In this document: piece after piece, positions 42,601-54,499 of the stretch
Position numbering within the stretch: position 1 is the stretch's first letter
Layout: the number at the start of each line of letters is the position of its first letter
Origin: Miscanthus floridulus
Lineage: Eukaryota > Streptophyta > Magnoliopsida > Poales > Poaceae
Length of the DNA: 64,000 bases
Assembly: GCF_019320115.1 (NCBI RefSeq)
Contig: NC_089591.1
Span: forward strand, 61,575,798 to 61,639,797
Reading direction: 5' to 3'
Notes under the pieces: generated by a model
Database searches by the model: none
Told to the model about the DNA's origin: nothing
The model's input: only the letters and a program-made list of their open reading frames with translations
Made by a program: the position numbers and the translations under genes

Positions 42601-43661
42601 TGACCTTTCTCTGGCGCACTCGTGGGCGCAAGGCGATGGCGGTGGCAGAGAGATGGGAGATAGAGCGAGGATGATGGAATACGGCTAGGGATCTACTATG
42701 ACACACCTTAGCGGGACACGGTTGACATAACTATAGTGACCTAGTCAAGCCACTAGCGAATGAGCACGTGCGTGTTCACGCCGGCTTGGCCCACGCGCCG
42801 CAGCGCCATCAATGGCGTGACGACGGTGGGTGCAACCATGTGCATGGAATCAAACCAGGCTAGAGCATAGAGCATTGCGGCGTAGACACGAGCACAGGGG
42901 TCATGGCAGTAGCAGTAGGCGTGTCGCAAGGCACGACGGACTTGGTAGCACGGTAGCACGCGGGGCGGGCGACAGCGTGGCACGACAGCGCCCATGACTA
43001 TTCCCACGGCACACGGCTAGCCCAGTGTGGCAACATGTGGGTGCTCGTGAGGCGCACCGATGTGGCTACATCAACCACTGACGCGTGGTGACCGCACCCA
43101 CGCAGGGGAAGCAAACCGAAAACGTGCTATGCACGGATTTTAAAGCTTCTACCACGACCAAACCGTTACTCCTAAACATAAATGGTCTTCATTACACTCA
43201 AGATGGTATATGAGGCTACTTAATCATGCTATAACACTACATCGCTATTTAACCCAATTCCTCAAAATAGTTTGCTAAACATAGCAATGTCAACTGTCAA
43301 CAGACTTGGAATTTTTTCTAAGTTTTGAGTTGAACTCTATTTCAAATTGCATTTCTAAGCTATATAGCTACAAGGTTATTTTTTAACAGCAAGTATTTCA
43401 TCATCTTCTACAAAGTTTACACTCCAAACTTTATTTAAGTATCACATACATGTTTCATAGCATTTTTGCTTAATAAAAATTGACTTTCAACCTTAAGTGA
43501 TATAACATGACTATTGAATTAACTTTCATTTCGCATTTGAGTTGATCTTTTTGAGTTATAGAAATTGATCTACACACTTTATTACATGCATTAACACGTA
43601 AACATGATGCTCATGACATGTTTTAGTAAATAATTTATAGTGTAACGCCGAGGATGTTACA
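39670..43661 (-). repeat. 3' LTR of the outer chromovirus
   Basis: On the minus strand it starts TGTAACATCC at 43661 and ends TTCTGCCA at 39670, so it has TG...CA ends over 3992 bp. Blocks across 39670-42760 match 59476-62509 in the same order. The 42760-43661 part has no partner in the window because the other LTR is cut. Confidence 0.85.
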
Positions 43662-43663
43662 AA

Positions 43664-43675
43664 TCTACCCCCCTT
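43664..43675 (-). other. Polypurine tract of the outer chromovirus
   Basis: AAGGGGGGTAGA on the minus strand, directly before the TGTAACA start of the 3' LTR. It is the expected plus-strand primer. Confidence 0.75.
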
Positions 43676-43699
43676 AAACAAAATCTCATCCCGAGATTT

Positions 43700-46600
43700 C
43701 ATGTGCCTAGTGTGGGAAAAGAGATAAGAAATAAATTCTGATTTAAACAATTACCTTGGTGAACTAGAGAAAAAAGGTGGGGATAATGCTTCAAGATATA
43801 GCTTTCTTGCTCCCACATTGCTTTGTCCTTCGAGTGATTTTGCCACCGAACTTTGTAAAACTTCACCACACTGTTTCTAGTCACTCTTTCTTTTTCATCC
43901 AAGATCTTAACAGGATGCTCAATATAAGACAAGTCGGGTTGGAGGGGAAGTCCTTCAATTTCCATAGCTTCATCGGGGACCCACAAACATTTCTTTAACT
44001 GAGAAACAAGGAAGATATTATGCACTGCTGACAAAATATTCGGGAGCTAGATATGGTAGGCAATAGAACCACACCGGGCCAAAATCTGGTAAGGTCCAAC
44101 ATAATGAGGGTCTAGCTTTCCCCGGACACCAAAGTGATGCACCCCTATCATGGGTGACACTTTGAGATATACATGATCACCAACTTCAAATTGCAAGGGC
44201 CTTCTTCGCTTGTCCGCATAAGTTTTCTGATGACTTTGAGCTGCCTTCAAATGGCTCTGAATAATGCTAACTTGCTCTTGAGCTTCTTTGATAAAATCAG
44301 GACCAAAATATCCACGGTCACCTACTTCATCCTAGTTAAGTGGTGTTCTATATTTCTTACCATACAGGGTCTTAAATGGTGCCATACGAATACTTTCTTG
44401 GTAGCTATTGTTATAAGAAAACTTAGCTAAGTTCAAGCATTCATCCCACTTCTTAGGAAAAGAAATAGCACAAGCTCTCAACATATCCTCAAGTACCTAA
44501 TTTACCCTTTATATTTGGCTATCGGTTTATGGATGATAAGCTAAACTTTAGAGGAGACTAGTACCAAGACACTCCTGAAGTTGCTCCAAAAAATGAGAGA
44601 CAAAGACTGACCCTCTATCAGAGATGATAGTAAGAGAATCTCCATGCAGGGTCACAATCCGATCAAAATACAACTTGACATACTTCTTGGCTGAATATCT
44701 GGTATCCATCGGGAGAAAATGAGCAGACTTGGTAAGGCGATAGATAATGACCCAAATAGAGTTATATCCCTTGGATGTGCGGGGTAAACCCATAATGAAA
44801 TCTATGGAAATCTCCTCTCATTTCTAAATAGGGATAGGCAAGGGCTACAAAAATCCTAGGGTATACATATGGTCTGCCTTAACTCTTCCACAAGTGTCGC
44901 ACTCCGCAACGTACTTGGTGATATCCTTCTTCATATTTGCCCACCAATACAAGTGGCGCAAATCATGGTACATTCTGTTACTTTCTGGATGGATGGACAA
45001 CTTGGAATGATGAGCTTCCTCCAAAATCTTTCTTCTAAGTTCCTCACTTGAGGGAACAACCAATCTGTTCTTGAACCTCACTACACCTTGATCATCAATA
45101 CTAAAATGTGGATCACGCTCTTCGGTGATTAACTTCTTAATGTGAGGAATTTCTGAAGTATCTTGCCTTTGCTCTATAATAATTTGCTCAAATAAATATG
45201 AGACTAGAGCAATATGAGCTAACACCTCAGCATGGTTGAGAGACAAGGGTGCTTCTTCAACTTGATACGACTTCCAGCTCAAAGCATCAACTACCACATT
45301 AGCTTTTCCAGGATGGTAATGAACCTCCAAATTATAATCCTTGATTAGCTCCAACCATCTCTGTTGTCTCATATTCAGCTCAGACTGAGTGAAGATATAT
45401 TTGAGGCTCTTGTGATCCGTAAAAATATATACTTTATTTCCCAACAAATAATGCCTCTAAATTTTTAGAGCGTGCACCACAGCAGCCAGCTCTAAATCTT
45501 GGGTAGGATAATTCACCTCGTGCTTTTTCAACTGGCGTGAAGCATAAGCTATCATGCGTCCATCCTGCATTAGCATGCATCCCAGTCCAATCTTTGAGGG
45601 ATCACAATACACATCAAATGGCCTGTTAATATCTAGTTGGGCAAGAACAGGAGCAATGGTAAGAAATTTCTTCAGGGCTTGGAAAGCTTCTTCACAAGCC
45701 AAACTCCATACAAACTTGACATCGTTCTAGAGCAGCTTGGTCATCGGCTGAGCTATTTTGGAGAAGTCAGGAATGAAGCGCCGATAATAACCAGCAAGAC
45801 CAAGGGACTAACAAATCTGATACACTGACTTGGGAGACTTCCAATTTAACACATCATGTACCTTGCTTGGGTCTATAGAGATACCTTCAGGTGTCAGAAC
45901 ATGTCCCAAAAACTACACTCAATCTAACCAAAACTCACACTTGCTGACTTTGACATACAACTTATGTTCCCTTAATCGAGTTAGTACTATTCAAAGATGT
46001 TGTGCATGCTCTTCTTGGTTCTTGGAGTATATTAAAATGTCATCAATGAACACCACTACAAACTTATCCAACTCCGACATAAAGGCTGAATTCATAAGAT
46101 ACATAAAGAATGCAGGAGCATTAGTGAGACCAAAAGACATGACTAGGTATTCATACAACCCATACCTAGTAGAGAAAGTTGCCTTTGGTATATCTTGTGG
46201 CCGGATCTTAATTTAATGATACCCAGAACGAAGATCAATCTTTGGAAACACCTTGGTACCAGCCAGCTGATCGAACAAAGTATCAATACGAGATAAATGA
46301 TACTTGTTCTTAATGGTTACCGCATTGAGAGGGCGGTAATCCACGCACATCCGCAGAGTACCGTCCTTCTTCACAAAAATAGCTAGACAACCACATGTAG
46401 GACAGATAAATCCCTTCTCTAAGAATTCCTCTAACTGCTTCTTCATTTTAGCTAGTTCTTTAGGAGCCATGCGGTAGGAACACTGAGAAATAGGAGCAGT
46501 GCTAGGTTCTAACTCAATGGAAAACTCCACATCTCTATCCGGTGGCAACCCAGGTAGATCTTTAGAAAAGACATATGGGAACTCATAGACCACAGGAATA

Positions 46601-47323
46601 GAGACAAGACCAGGAGAAGCTTCAACATAAGCAACAACTGGTAAGGCTAGATCTGAGGGCATAAGAAAAGACATCCTATCCTTAGAAGAAGGAAGCCATA
46701 ACTCAATAACTCTCTGCTTAAGGTCTAAGACTATCCCATAAACTTGCAACCAGTTCATGCCCAGAATTGCATCTATGCCTTGCCCAGGCAGCACCATGAA
46801 CTGGAGGCGGTAAGTGTGAGTGGCTAGCACTAATCCAAATGTGTTCGTTCGAGTATTAACGCACAACTGCGCACCCAGAATACTGATTCTATAGGCAATA
46901 GATATAGCCATAAGAGATATATTGTGCCTCTATGCAAACCCCATACTCATGAATGAATGTGATGCACCAGAATCAAACAATACATATGCTGGGTGGGAAT
47001 CAATGGTAAACATACCAGCCATCACTAATTTGTTCTGCAAGATCTCCTCAGCCTTAGTGAAGTTGACTTGCCCAGAGCAGCTTACGGGCACCTTCTTCTT
47101 GATAATCGTTTGCTTGACCAGACATGAGTTGGCTGAAGGCTGGGAAAACTACACAGGCTAGTTCTGTGGACACTCTCAAGCATAGTGACCTTCCTTGCCA
47201 CACTTGAAACAAGCACCAGGCTTGTTCCCCTACCCTAGATAAGGCGGAACCTGCTATCCCTGAGGCTGCTGTTGCACCTGCTTAGTAGGTGCATGGTACT
47301 CTATGGAAGGTGCCTGGTAGAAG
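43700..47323 (-). pseudogene. Chromovirus gag end and pol: zinc knuckle, protease, RT, RNase H, integrase, chromodomain
   Basis: Minus-strand order from 47323: zinc knuckle CFKCGKEGHYA (about 47215-47180), protease FDSGASHSF (about 46980), reverse transcriptase with FIDDILIYS (about 46060-46030), RNase H with FTDHKSLKYIF (about 45410), integrase zinc finger (HHSKLSIH ... CDTC, about 45010-44890), integrase core with IDFIMGLP (about 44800) and SDRGS (about 44615), and a chromodomain VVKFYKVRWQNHSKDKAMWE (about 43870-43810). At least a dozen stops interrupt it, many at places where related proteins have Gln or Trp. The position of the third catalytic acidic residue of integrase is itself a stop (about 44506). 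Confidence 0.9.
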
Positions 47324-47445
47324 GTGTCTTGCGGGAGGCGTCGAGCAGCGTCATGCCCCACAAGGCTTCATCTTGTGGGCTGGGCCACCCCTAGGGGCAC
47401 AGCCCATGTGGTCTGCCATGGGTATCTAGGGTTGTACCCCCCATA
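47324..47445 (-). repeat. Truncated 3' LTR of the Tat-like element
   Basis: Matches 58190-58312 (shared GTGTCTTGCGGGAGGCG, CCCCACAAGGCTTCATCTTG and CACAGCCCATGTGGTCTG). The part that should continue towards the R and U5 regions is missing; outer gag follows directly at 47323. Confidence 0.8.
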
Positions 47446-47580
47446 GCTAGTCCCCGAGCGCCTTGTATCCGATGTGCAACGCAATCTTGAGCATGTTCGA
47501 GCAGGTGTGAACAAAGTCGAGCAGTCAAACTCATGGTTCGACCACCGTGATGAGTTGTTGAGTAGTTGTGAGCCATCACC

Positions 47581-47668
47581 GAGCAGCGTGAACTATCGCC
47601 GAGCAGCATGAACCATCGTCGAGCAGTGTGAACCATCGCCGAGCAGCGTGAACGGTTACCGAGCAGTG
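47581..47668. repeat. 20-bp tandem repeat in the Tat-like 3' region
   Basis: GAGCAGCGTGAACYATCGCC repeats about 4.4 times with an exact 20-base period and few changes (starts 47581, 47601, 47621, 47641, 47661). Non-coding. Confidence 0.9.
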
Positions 47669-47835
47669 TAACCCAGGTTTGGCTTGCCATAAGGATGTAA
47701 GGAGCTCAAGTTCAGAATAAAAAATTTCTTTGTAGTAGACCAAGTGTGCTCACTTAGAGTTCGACCACAAGAAAGGGAGATAGTCTTCTTTAGCTTCAAG
47801 AGGCATGGAGTCTTCTAGATTAAAGCAAACACACT

Positions 47836-48060
47836 CACCGCAAGGTGAAGTGTGCCCACTTAGTCCCTGAGCCTGACATTAGGTGACATAGTCATGTGGT
47901 GCCAGGGTCCAAAGTAAAGAAAAGTAGAAGACCAGCCAACTAGGCAGCTAGTCTTCGGGCGTAGCCTCAAGATGAGAAAAGCAATTCACCGCAAGGTGAA
48001 GTGTGCCCACTTAGTTCCTGAGCCTGACAGTAGGTGACATGGTCACGTGGTGCCAGGGTC
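47836..48060. repeat. 74-bp block repeated twice, 151 bp apart
   Basis: CACCGCAAGGTGAAGTGTGC through GGTGCCAGGGTC occurs at 47836-47909 and 47987-48060 with about five differences. It is part of the same 3' region as the 20-bp array. Confidence 0.85.
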
Positions 48061-48330
48061 AGAAATAGCAGTCAATAGAAGAAAGTCCCGAGTGTGGTGA
48101 GGAACCAAGATGTAGTGCTGATGCAGTCCTCGAGCCATAAGAGGAAGTCTTGGAGAAAACAAATCGCGGATAAAAAACCAGAGTAATGGCTGTACAGTAG
48201 TAATTACTGAGCCATAACAGATGGCGGAGATGTCGGTGAATATTTGGTGAGCAGTAACAACTTGCTGTGATAAAGGGGCGATATTGGTTACAGTTGCGTG
48301 AAAGCCCAGGTAGCGGCCCACCACACCATT

Positions 48331-48523
48331 TTAGAGAATTCAGAGAGGCACAAATTGCGGAGCAGTTTCCCAAAAACCCTCGAATGCAAAGAGATGGGGG
48401 GGAATGCTTTATAGCTATGCCGCCGCACCCCACGCTCCCACCTTTGCCACTTTGCCACTTCGTCTTCCTCCTTAGCCCTCACACTTCTAGATTCATACGC
48501 ACTTCCACCGCCAATCCCAAATC
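48331..48523 (+). promoter_or_regulatory. Likely promoter and leader of the opposite-strand ORF, cut by an insertion
   Basis: Before the third-level element inserted, this sequence was joined to AAATCAGATCTGAGAA and the ATG at 51370. It has a CTTTATAGC TATA-like string at about 48409 and a pyrimidine-rich leader (CTTCGTCTTCCTCC). Assignment is inferred from position. Confidence 0.45.
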
Positions 48524-49359
48524 TGATGTAGATTAGGCCTGATCTTTCGATAGGTATGATAGCATCGATAGGTGGAGACTCGACGTTCACGATCTAGGCT
48601 TCGAACCAAGATTGATTCGGACCCCCACAACCGTTACACCACTGCTCTGTTGGTTATCAACCACGCGAACGCGATTGACCTCGCCGAGAAGGCTTTCCTG
48701 TAAGCGAATCGAGAACACAAACAAGAACGAGATGAACGCAATCTGAAATTGCAAATAAATATGAGGCTTATAATAACAAGAAGGAGTTCAAGTCTTTATT
48801 CAAAAGGACTAATCGCCACAGGCGAACAAGATAAAAAACTAGGGCCCTGGTTCACAGCAAGCGGCCTTGGCAGCGATAATTACAGCAAAATGACGTCTGT
48901 TTCACGAGGAAATCAAGAACTAAGCAAAACCCCAAACCCTAAGGAGAGCGATGACTGCTATTTATAGAGTCTTGGGCATCACCCCCCTGGACGTGCCCCC
49001 TAATGGGCCCAAACATGATACACGGTCCAACGGACTAAAATATGATGTTGCAGCACCCTGATAGATTCTGGATGCTAATTTATTTTGATGATTCCTGTTG
49101 ATTTCAAAGGTCTTTTGATGTGAAACCACTTGTATTGGCTTTCTTATCAAATTAGCTTTCCAACCATATGTGGATTGTCGAAAACGGAGTCTGGATGCGT
49201 CATGGGTGACCAGTTTAAGGCAGACTGGTCCTGGAGCCCGAGATGGGCTCCAACTTTAGTTGGACTGGGCCTCCACCATGAGAAAGATGAATTGGATGTC
49301 CATGCTGGTCCTTCTCCTATCCTTGGCTTGTATGTGATGAATAAGTGATGTACTCATCA
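48524..49359 (-). repeat. 3' LTR of the third-level element
   Basis: 836 bp with TG...CA ends on the minus strand. Corresponds to 50016-50870 and, for its right part, to 50871-51348. Confidence 0.85.
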
Positions 49360-49399
49360 TCCTCCCTTTCTTGAATTGAAGTCGTCCTCGACTGAAGTA

Positions 49400-49940
49400 G
49401 ATTGTCTCCTCCATTGGATGACAACAACGATGGCTCTAGAAGAAGACGTTCATCTTGGCGCCCAATCCTTCGTAAAGGCGGCTGCCATGGTGGCTTCCCA
49501 ACTAGGAATTCATCCTCCTCCTACAAAAGGTTAGTACAAACAAGGGGCATAGCACTAGAAGCAGGACCAAGTGGACATATAGGCGATGTACAAGTTAAAG
49601 CATAACAAGGTTCATCATGATCAGCAAGAACAGATTTAAGAGCAAATAAAACTTCTTTCATGTTACTTGATGGTTCATTTGTTGGTTTGCTAAAGTCTTT
49701 ATCATGGTCTTTCTTTTTCTTTTTAGCAAGATCCTTTTCATATTGCACAATTTCAGCAGGAGTTAAAGGAAGTAAAGCAATGGTCTTTCCCTTAAATATA
49801 AAAGTATATCTATTTTGCCTACCATGATGTAGAGCATTATTATCATATTGCCAAGGGTGGCCTAACAAAAGTGAACAAGCTTGCATAGGCACGACATCAA
49901 AATTAGCATAATCATGGTATGACCCAATAGAAAAATGCAC
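49400..49940 (-). pseudogene. Gypsy protease-region remnant
   Basis: The minus frame starting at 49940 reads HFSIGSYHDYANFDVVPMQ, then CSLLLGHPWQYDN and KGKTIALLPLTP, the C-terminal flank of a Gypsy aspartic protease (G-x-PW). The chain continues Lys-rich to SRTTSIQERE and a stop just before the LTR. The active-site part, reverse transcriptase and integrase are all missing. Confidence 0.75.
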
Positions 49941-50015
49941 ACGAGCAGATTGTGTTACCTTTGCCTTACCACTATTGTTGAACCACTGAACATGGTATGA
50001 ATGTAGAAGAGCACG

Positions 50016-51348
50016 TGTAGATAAACTACTAGGCCCGATCTTCCAAAAGGTATGATAGCGTCAATTGGTGGAGACTCGACATTCATGATCTAGGTTTTGA
50101 ACCAAGGCTGATTCAGACCCCGCAACCGTTACACCACTGCTCCATTGGTTATCAACCACGTGAACATGATTGACCTCACCGAGAAGGCTTTCCTGCAAGC
50201 GAATTGAGAGCACAAGCAAGAATGGGATGAACACAATCTGAAATTGCAAATAAATATGAGGCTTATGATAACAAGGAGTTCAAGTCTTTATTCAAAAGGA
50301 CTAATCGCCATAGGTGAACAAGATCAAGAACTGGGGCCCTGGTTCACAGCAAGCAGCCTTGGCGGCACAGTTGCAGCAAAATGATATCTGTTTCACAAGG
50401 AAATCAAGAACTAAACAAAACCCAAACCCTAAGGAGAGCAATGGCTCATATTTATAGAGTCTTGGGCGTCACCCCCCTGGACACGCCCCCTAATAGGCCC
50501 AAACACGATACACGGTCCAATAGACCAAAAGATGGTGTTGCAGCACCCTAATAGATTCTGGACGCTGACTTGTTTCAACTATTCCTATTGATTTTGAAGG
50601 GCTTTTGATGTGAGACCAATCGAGTTGGCTTCTTTATCAAATTAGCTTTCCAACCATATGTGGATCGTCGAAAACAGAGTCCGGATACGTCCTGGGTGAC
50701 TAGTTTAAGGCAGACTGGTCTTGGAACCCAAGACAGACTCGGACTTGAGTTGCTTTGGGCCTCCACCTTAGGGAATCGAACCAAATTAGCCTCGGACCTC
50801 CTTCTTGCTTAGGACACCCTCGCTAATCTCCTTGGTCTCCATATGGTTCTCCAAGCATGGTCATATGAGTTGCAGCAAAACAACGTCTGTTTCACGAGGA
50901 AATCAAGAACTAAACAAAACCCCAAACCCTAAGGAGAGCGACGGCTGCTATTTATAGAGTCTTGGGCGTCACCCCCCTAGACGCGCCCCCTAATGGGCCC
51001 AAACACGATACATGGTCCAACTGACCAAAAGACGGTGTCACAGTACCCTAATAGATTCTGGATGCTAACTTGTTTTGACGATTCCTGTTGATTCCGAAGG
51101 TCTTTTGACTTGAAACTACTTGGATTGGCTTCCTTATCAAATTAGCTTTCCAACCATATGTGGATCGTTGAAACAGAGTCTAGATGCGTCCTGGGTGACT
51201 AGTTTAATGTAGACTGGTCCTAGAGCCCGAGATGGGCTCCAACTTCAGTTGGATTGAGCCTCCACCATAAGAAAGATGAATTGGACGCCCATGCTAGTCC
51301 TCCTCCTCTCCTTGGCTTGTATGTGATGAAGAAGTGATGTCCTCATCA
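50016..51348 (-). repeat. Mosaic 5' LTR of the third-level element
   Basis: 50016-50870 is an LTR copy whose U3 end (about 50790-50870) differs entirely from the other copies. 50871-51348 repeats the U3 half again, starting at GTTGCAGCAAAACAACGTCTG, and resembles 48890-49359. The order implies recombination or template switching. Confidence 0.75.
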
Positions 51349-51369
51349 AAATCAGATCTGAGAAATGGT

Positions 51370-54300
51370 GCCGAAGAAGGGAGCTGTGAAATCAAAGAAG
51401 GTGGCCGCCGTAGTGAGCCGTGACGAGGAATGGGTGCCATCGAGGATGGGGGAGGTGAAGATCAACAGGATGGTGGAGGTGGGCATTCTTTCTAACTGAG
51501 TCACCGCTGGATGGCGACCAACCTATGGTGAGCCCTTCCCAATGCCTCACTAATGAAGTAGTGGTGTTTGAGGATTATTTATGGCGCGGGTTGGGATTTC
51601 CTATTCACCCTTTCCTGAGGGATCTGTTGGGGTTCTAGATAATTAGTCTGTGCAATCTCCACCCAAACACCATCTTGCATATCTCAATCTTTATCCACTT
51701 CTATAAAGCATATCTGGGGGTTCTTCTACACTTCAACCTCTTCATACACCTATTCTGGTTGAAGAAGATGGGCGGCGATGGTTCCAAGGTGGGCGGCGGC
51801 GTATATCTACAACTCTAGGATGGATGGTGAGCGAGTACATCACTATACCACTGAATACTTCGCTAAAAGGGTGGAATGCCAGGTGGTTCTACATGAAGTA
51901 GAGCCATCCTACAATTCGCTACGACGTCGACCACATCTCGGAGAGCCAAAAGAGCTGGTCGGAGACGCCGAGCAGTGCTGACATGGAGCAGGTGAGGGAG
52001 CTCCTCAACCTGATAAAAGGTGCAGAGATTAATGACGGACTAGTGGCGGCGAGCTTCATAGTGCGCTGTGTCTAGCCCTACAAGGAGAGGGCCCCCTCGG
52101 GAGAGCACGGGGAGGCTATCAAAGGATGATGTGCTAGAGCAGGCCGTAGAGCTATTCGCTCCAACTGCCTCATTCAACGTGTCAAGGCAGACGAGGGCCT
52201 TCAACTGTACAAATCCACCTCCTCAGGTAACCATCCCAATTGTTTTGTTCATGATGCTTTTTATCCATTACTGTTGCCGAGCAGTGAACTGATTCACTTA
52301 TGCAAAGATCCATTCATAGGAAAGAGTAGTGTACTTCTTGGGCATGCTGAGGGGCGATTAGCCACAGGCAGTAGACGCTCGGCCATTGGCTCAGCCTAAA
52401 GAAGATGTGGCTAGCACCTCATCAGAGTCTGAAGGTGCAGACGCTGGTCGGACAAAGAGTACCCCTCGGTGTTAGAGAAAGTCCAAGGGAAGAGGGCATC
52501 AACAAATGAGCTGGCCTAGAAGAAGAGGAAGACGGCGGGTGCTGTTCCCCACAAACTGGGCAGCATCTCGCTTGGCAGTGACTAGACCTCTGAGACATGA
52601 AGTGTGGCGATGTCTGAGTGGTCAGATGACAACAGGGCTTCGATAGCTCCTTCTCTTGCGTGGATAAGCAATCGAAGGAAGGGGAGGGAGTCCCTGAGCA
52701 GTGGGCAAAGGGAGTTCTTGAGCAGCAGGTGAGGGGAGTCCCTGAGCGATAGGCGGAGGAGAGGCCAACGGTGGAGACCACAAGACCCACAAGTCAACCC
52801 TAGGGCTACGCCTAGGGGCTCTAGAAGGCAGCGCCGATTTAGAAAAGTGTACGGGCAGGCTGACATGTAAGTATCATTGCCTTGAAGTTATTTTGTTGTC
52901 ATATCCTTATCTCTTTTAGCGATTGATGAGTTGATCTAATGCAGAGCAAGGTGTACGGTCTAACCCTGCCCATCCAGACTAACGAGCAGCTGAGGGCTTG
53001 TCCTAGGGTAGAGGTAATGCCGGTAGACCCCGTCCCAGAGTCCCTAGGTGCTTGGCGACCTACGGAGGAGTCGACCACCACTGCTGATGTACTTGGCGGC
53101 AGTGAACGGTTGGCGGCGATGGTGGATGGGTCAGCGACGAAGCCTGTGGCAACGGCAAAAGCTGCCGAGTCTTCGTAGGCGGCAGCTAGAGTTGCCAACG
53201 CCATGCTAGAGTCTAGAATGGAGAAGCCTACGGTGCTAGGGGAGCAGACGACGCTCCCTAAAGTGTTGGAGGGTGTGGTCAGACACACTGTCCGACCACC
53301 TAGCCCCCAGGTGGTGCCTATAGCTGTGGATGAGGACGAAGTGGAAGAGATTGAGAGTGAGGAATCACAACCTCAAGCTATCCAAATCCTCCACAAGTAG
53401 GGTGACGAGGTGGTGGTTGTTGAAGAGGAGGACACCACTAGGGAGCTCAAGAGGATGGAGTCCACCCTTTCTAGAGTGATGAAGTAGATCAAGGTTAGTA
53501 CTACGTATGCGATGCTCATCTTTGACGTTGTAGATCAGCTTTGCTTCATAGTCTTGGTGCGTTTGCAGGGGATAGCTTGGACTGCCGAGCAACGACACCA
53601 GCTAATCAAGAGGATGGAGCCCCTCACCGAAGAAAATGAAAAACTGAAGGAGGCAATGAAACTCATGGAGAAAACATCTAGAGGGCCCAATGCGAGTGGG
53701 ATTTGCTGAATCCAACACGCGGGATCTAGAATACCAGAAGGGCATCCTATCCAAAGAGCTGGCGACCATGTTCGAGCAGCTATGGGGCAAATCCAAGGAG
53801 CTAGAACGTAGATCTGAGTAGGTGATGAGTCTTTCCACCTAGCTGGAGCGGAAGTCCAAGCAGCTCAGGATCATCTCCGAGCAGAGAAAAGGTATGGTGT
53901 ATTGGCGATTTTGCTTTGCATTGTTGGACAGTCATATTGTTGCTGACGATGGTTATGCTTGTAGAGCAAGATGTGGAGCTTGGCCAGCTATGCCAAACCA
54001 ACGGGCAACTCTAGGAGGAGGAGGAGAAGATGGCTAGGTAGGCGGAGAAGCTGGCCAAGGAGCTAAAAGGTGAGTTCTTCATGGTCGGAGTTACTGCTGA
54101 AGTAATTTCTTAGCTTGATGGACCCTTGTAATGCCTACAAACTATCATCGGAGGGTCAAGTCATAGTTCGATGTGCTAGAGCAAGAGGCTAGAACCCAAT
54201 GGAGCAAGCTCGATGTCGTAGTTGCTAGAGTCAAGCCAGTGCTCGACTGCGTCGACCTGGAGGTGTCTCCTTAGCTTGACGATAGGCCGCCGTGTCCGGA

Positions 54301-54400
54301 GACCATCATCGAGAGGTGCAAGGTAGTGTGAGAGAACTTCAAAAGCTTCAACCATGACACCATCGCCACCACCATTACACACGCCCTAGTGGTGGTCTAG
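51370..54400 (+). pseudogene. Opposite-strand ORF of the Tat-like element ('putative gypsy-type transposon' family)
   Basis: Starting at the ATG at 51370, the + strand reads a Lys-rich N-terminus (GAVKSKKVAAVVSRDEEWVPS), then fragments GWRPTYGEPFPMPH, GGVYLQL and CQVVLHEVEPSYNSLRRRPHLGEP, and further on TASFNVSRQTRAFNCTNPPPQ. A Glu/Lys-rich part with coiled-coil character follows (about 53570-53900: TEENEKLKEAMKLMEK, LEYQKGILSKELA). I recognise the family seen in many grass Gypsy elements and filed as a putative gypsy-type transposon protein, function unknown. Frameshifts and stops break it; introns are also possible around 52230-52290 and 52870-52940. It runs opposite to gag/pol. Confidence 0.7.
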
Positions 54401-54499
54401 TCCCATTACCCTACCGTTCACCTTCAAGTGATACCCTTCTTTTATGAATTCGGCAGCTAACCACTTAGGATGATACACTTCTTTTATGAATCTGGCAGC

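Larger units (their letters stand above)
48524..51348 (-). mobile_element. Third-level LTR element, internally deleted, with perfect TSD
   Basis: AAATC flanks both ends (48519-48523 and 51349-51353). On the minus strand the 3' LTR is 49359-48524 (TGATGAGTAC...CATCA), preceded by the purine tract AAGAAAGGGAGGA. Between the LTRs only about 650 bp remains, with a protease-region fragment. The right side is a mosaic: a full-length divergent LTR copy (50016 to about 50870) directly followed by the U3-side 478 bp of an LTR that matches the left one better (50871-51348). Confidence 0.85.

Noticed and set aside
47581..47668. CRISPR-like look of regularly spaced repeats
   Set aside because: Period is 20 with no unique spacers; this is a head-to-tail minisatellite in a plant retrotransposon.
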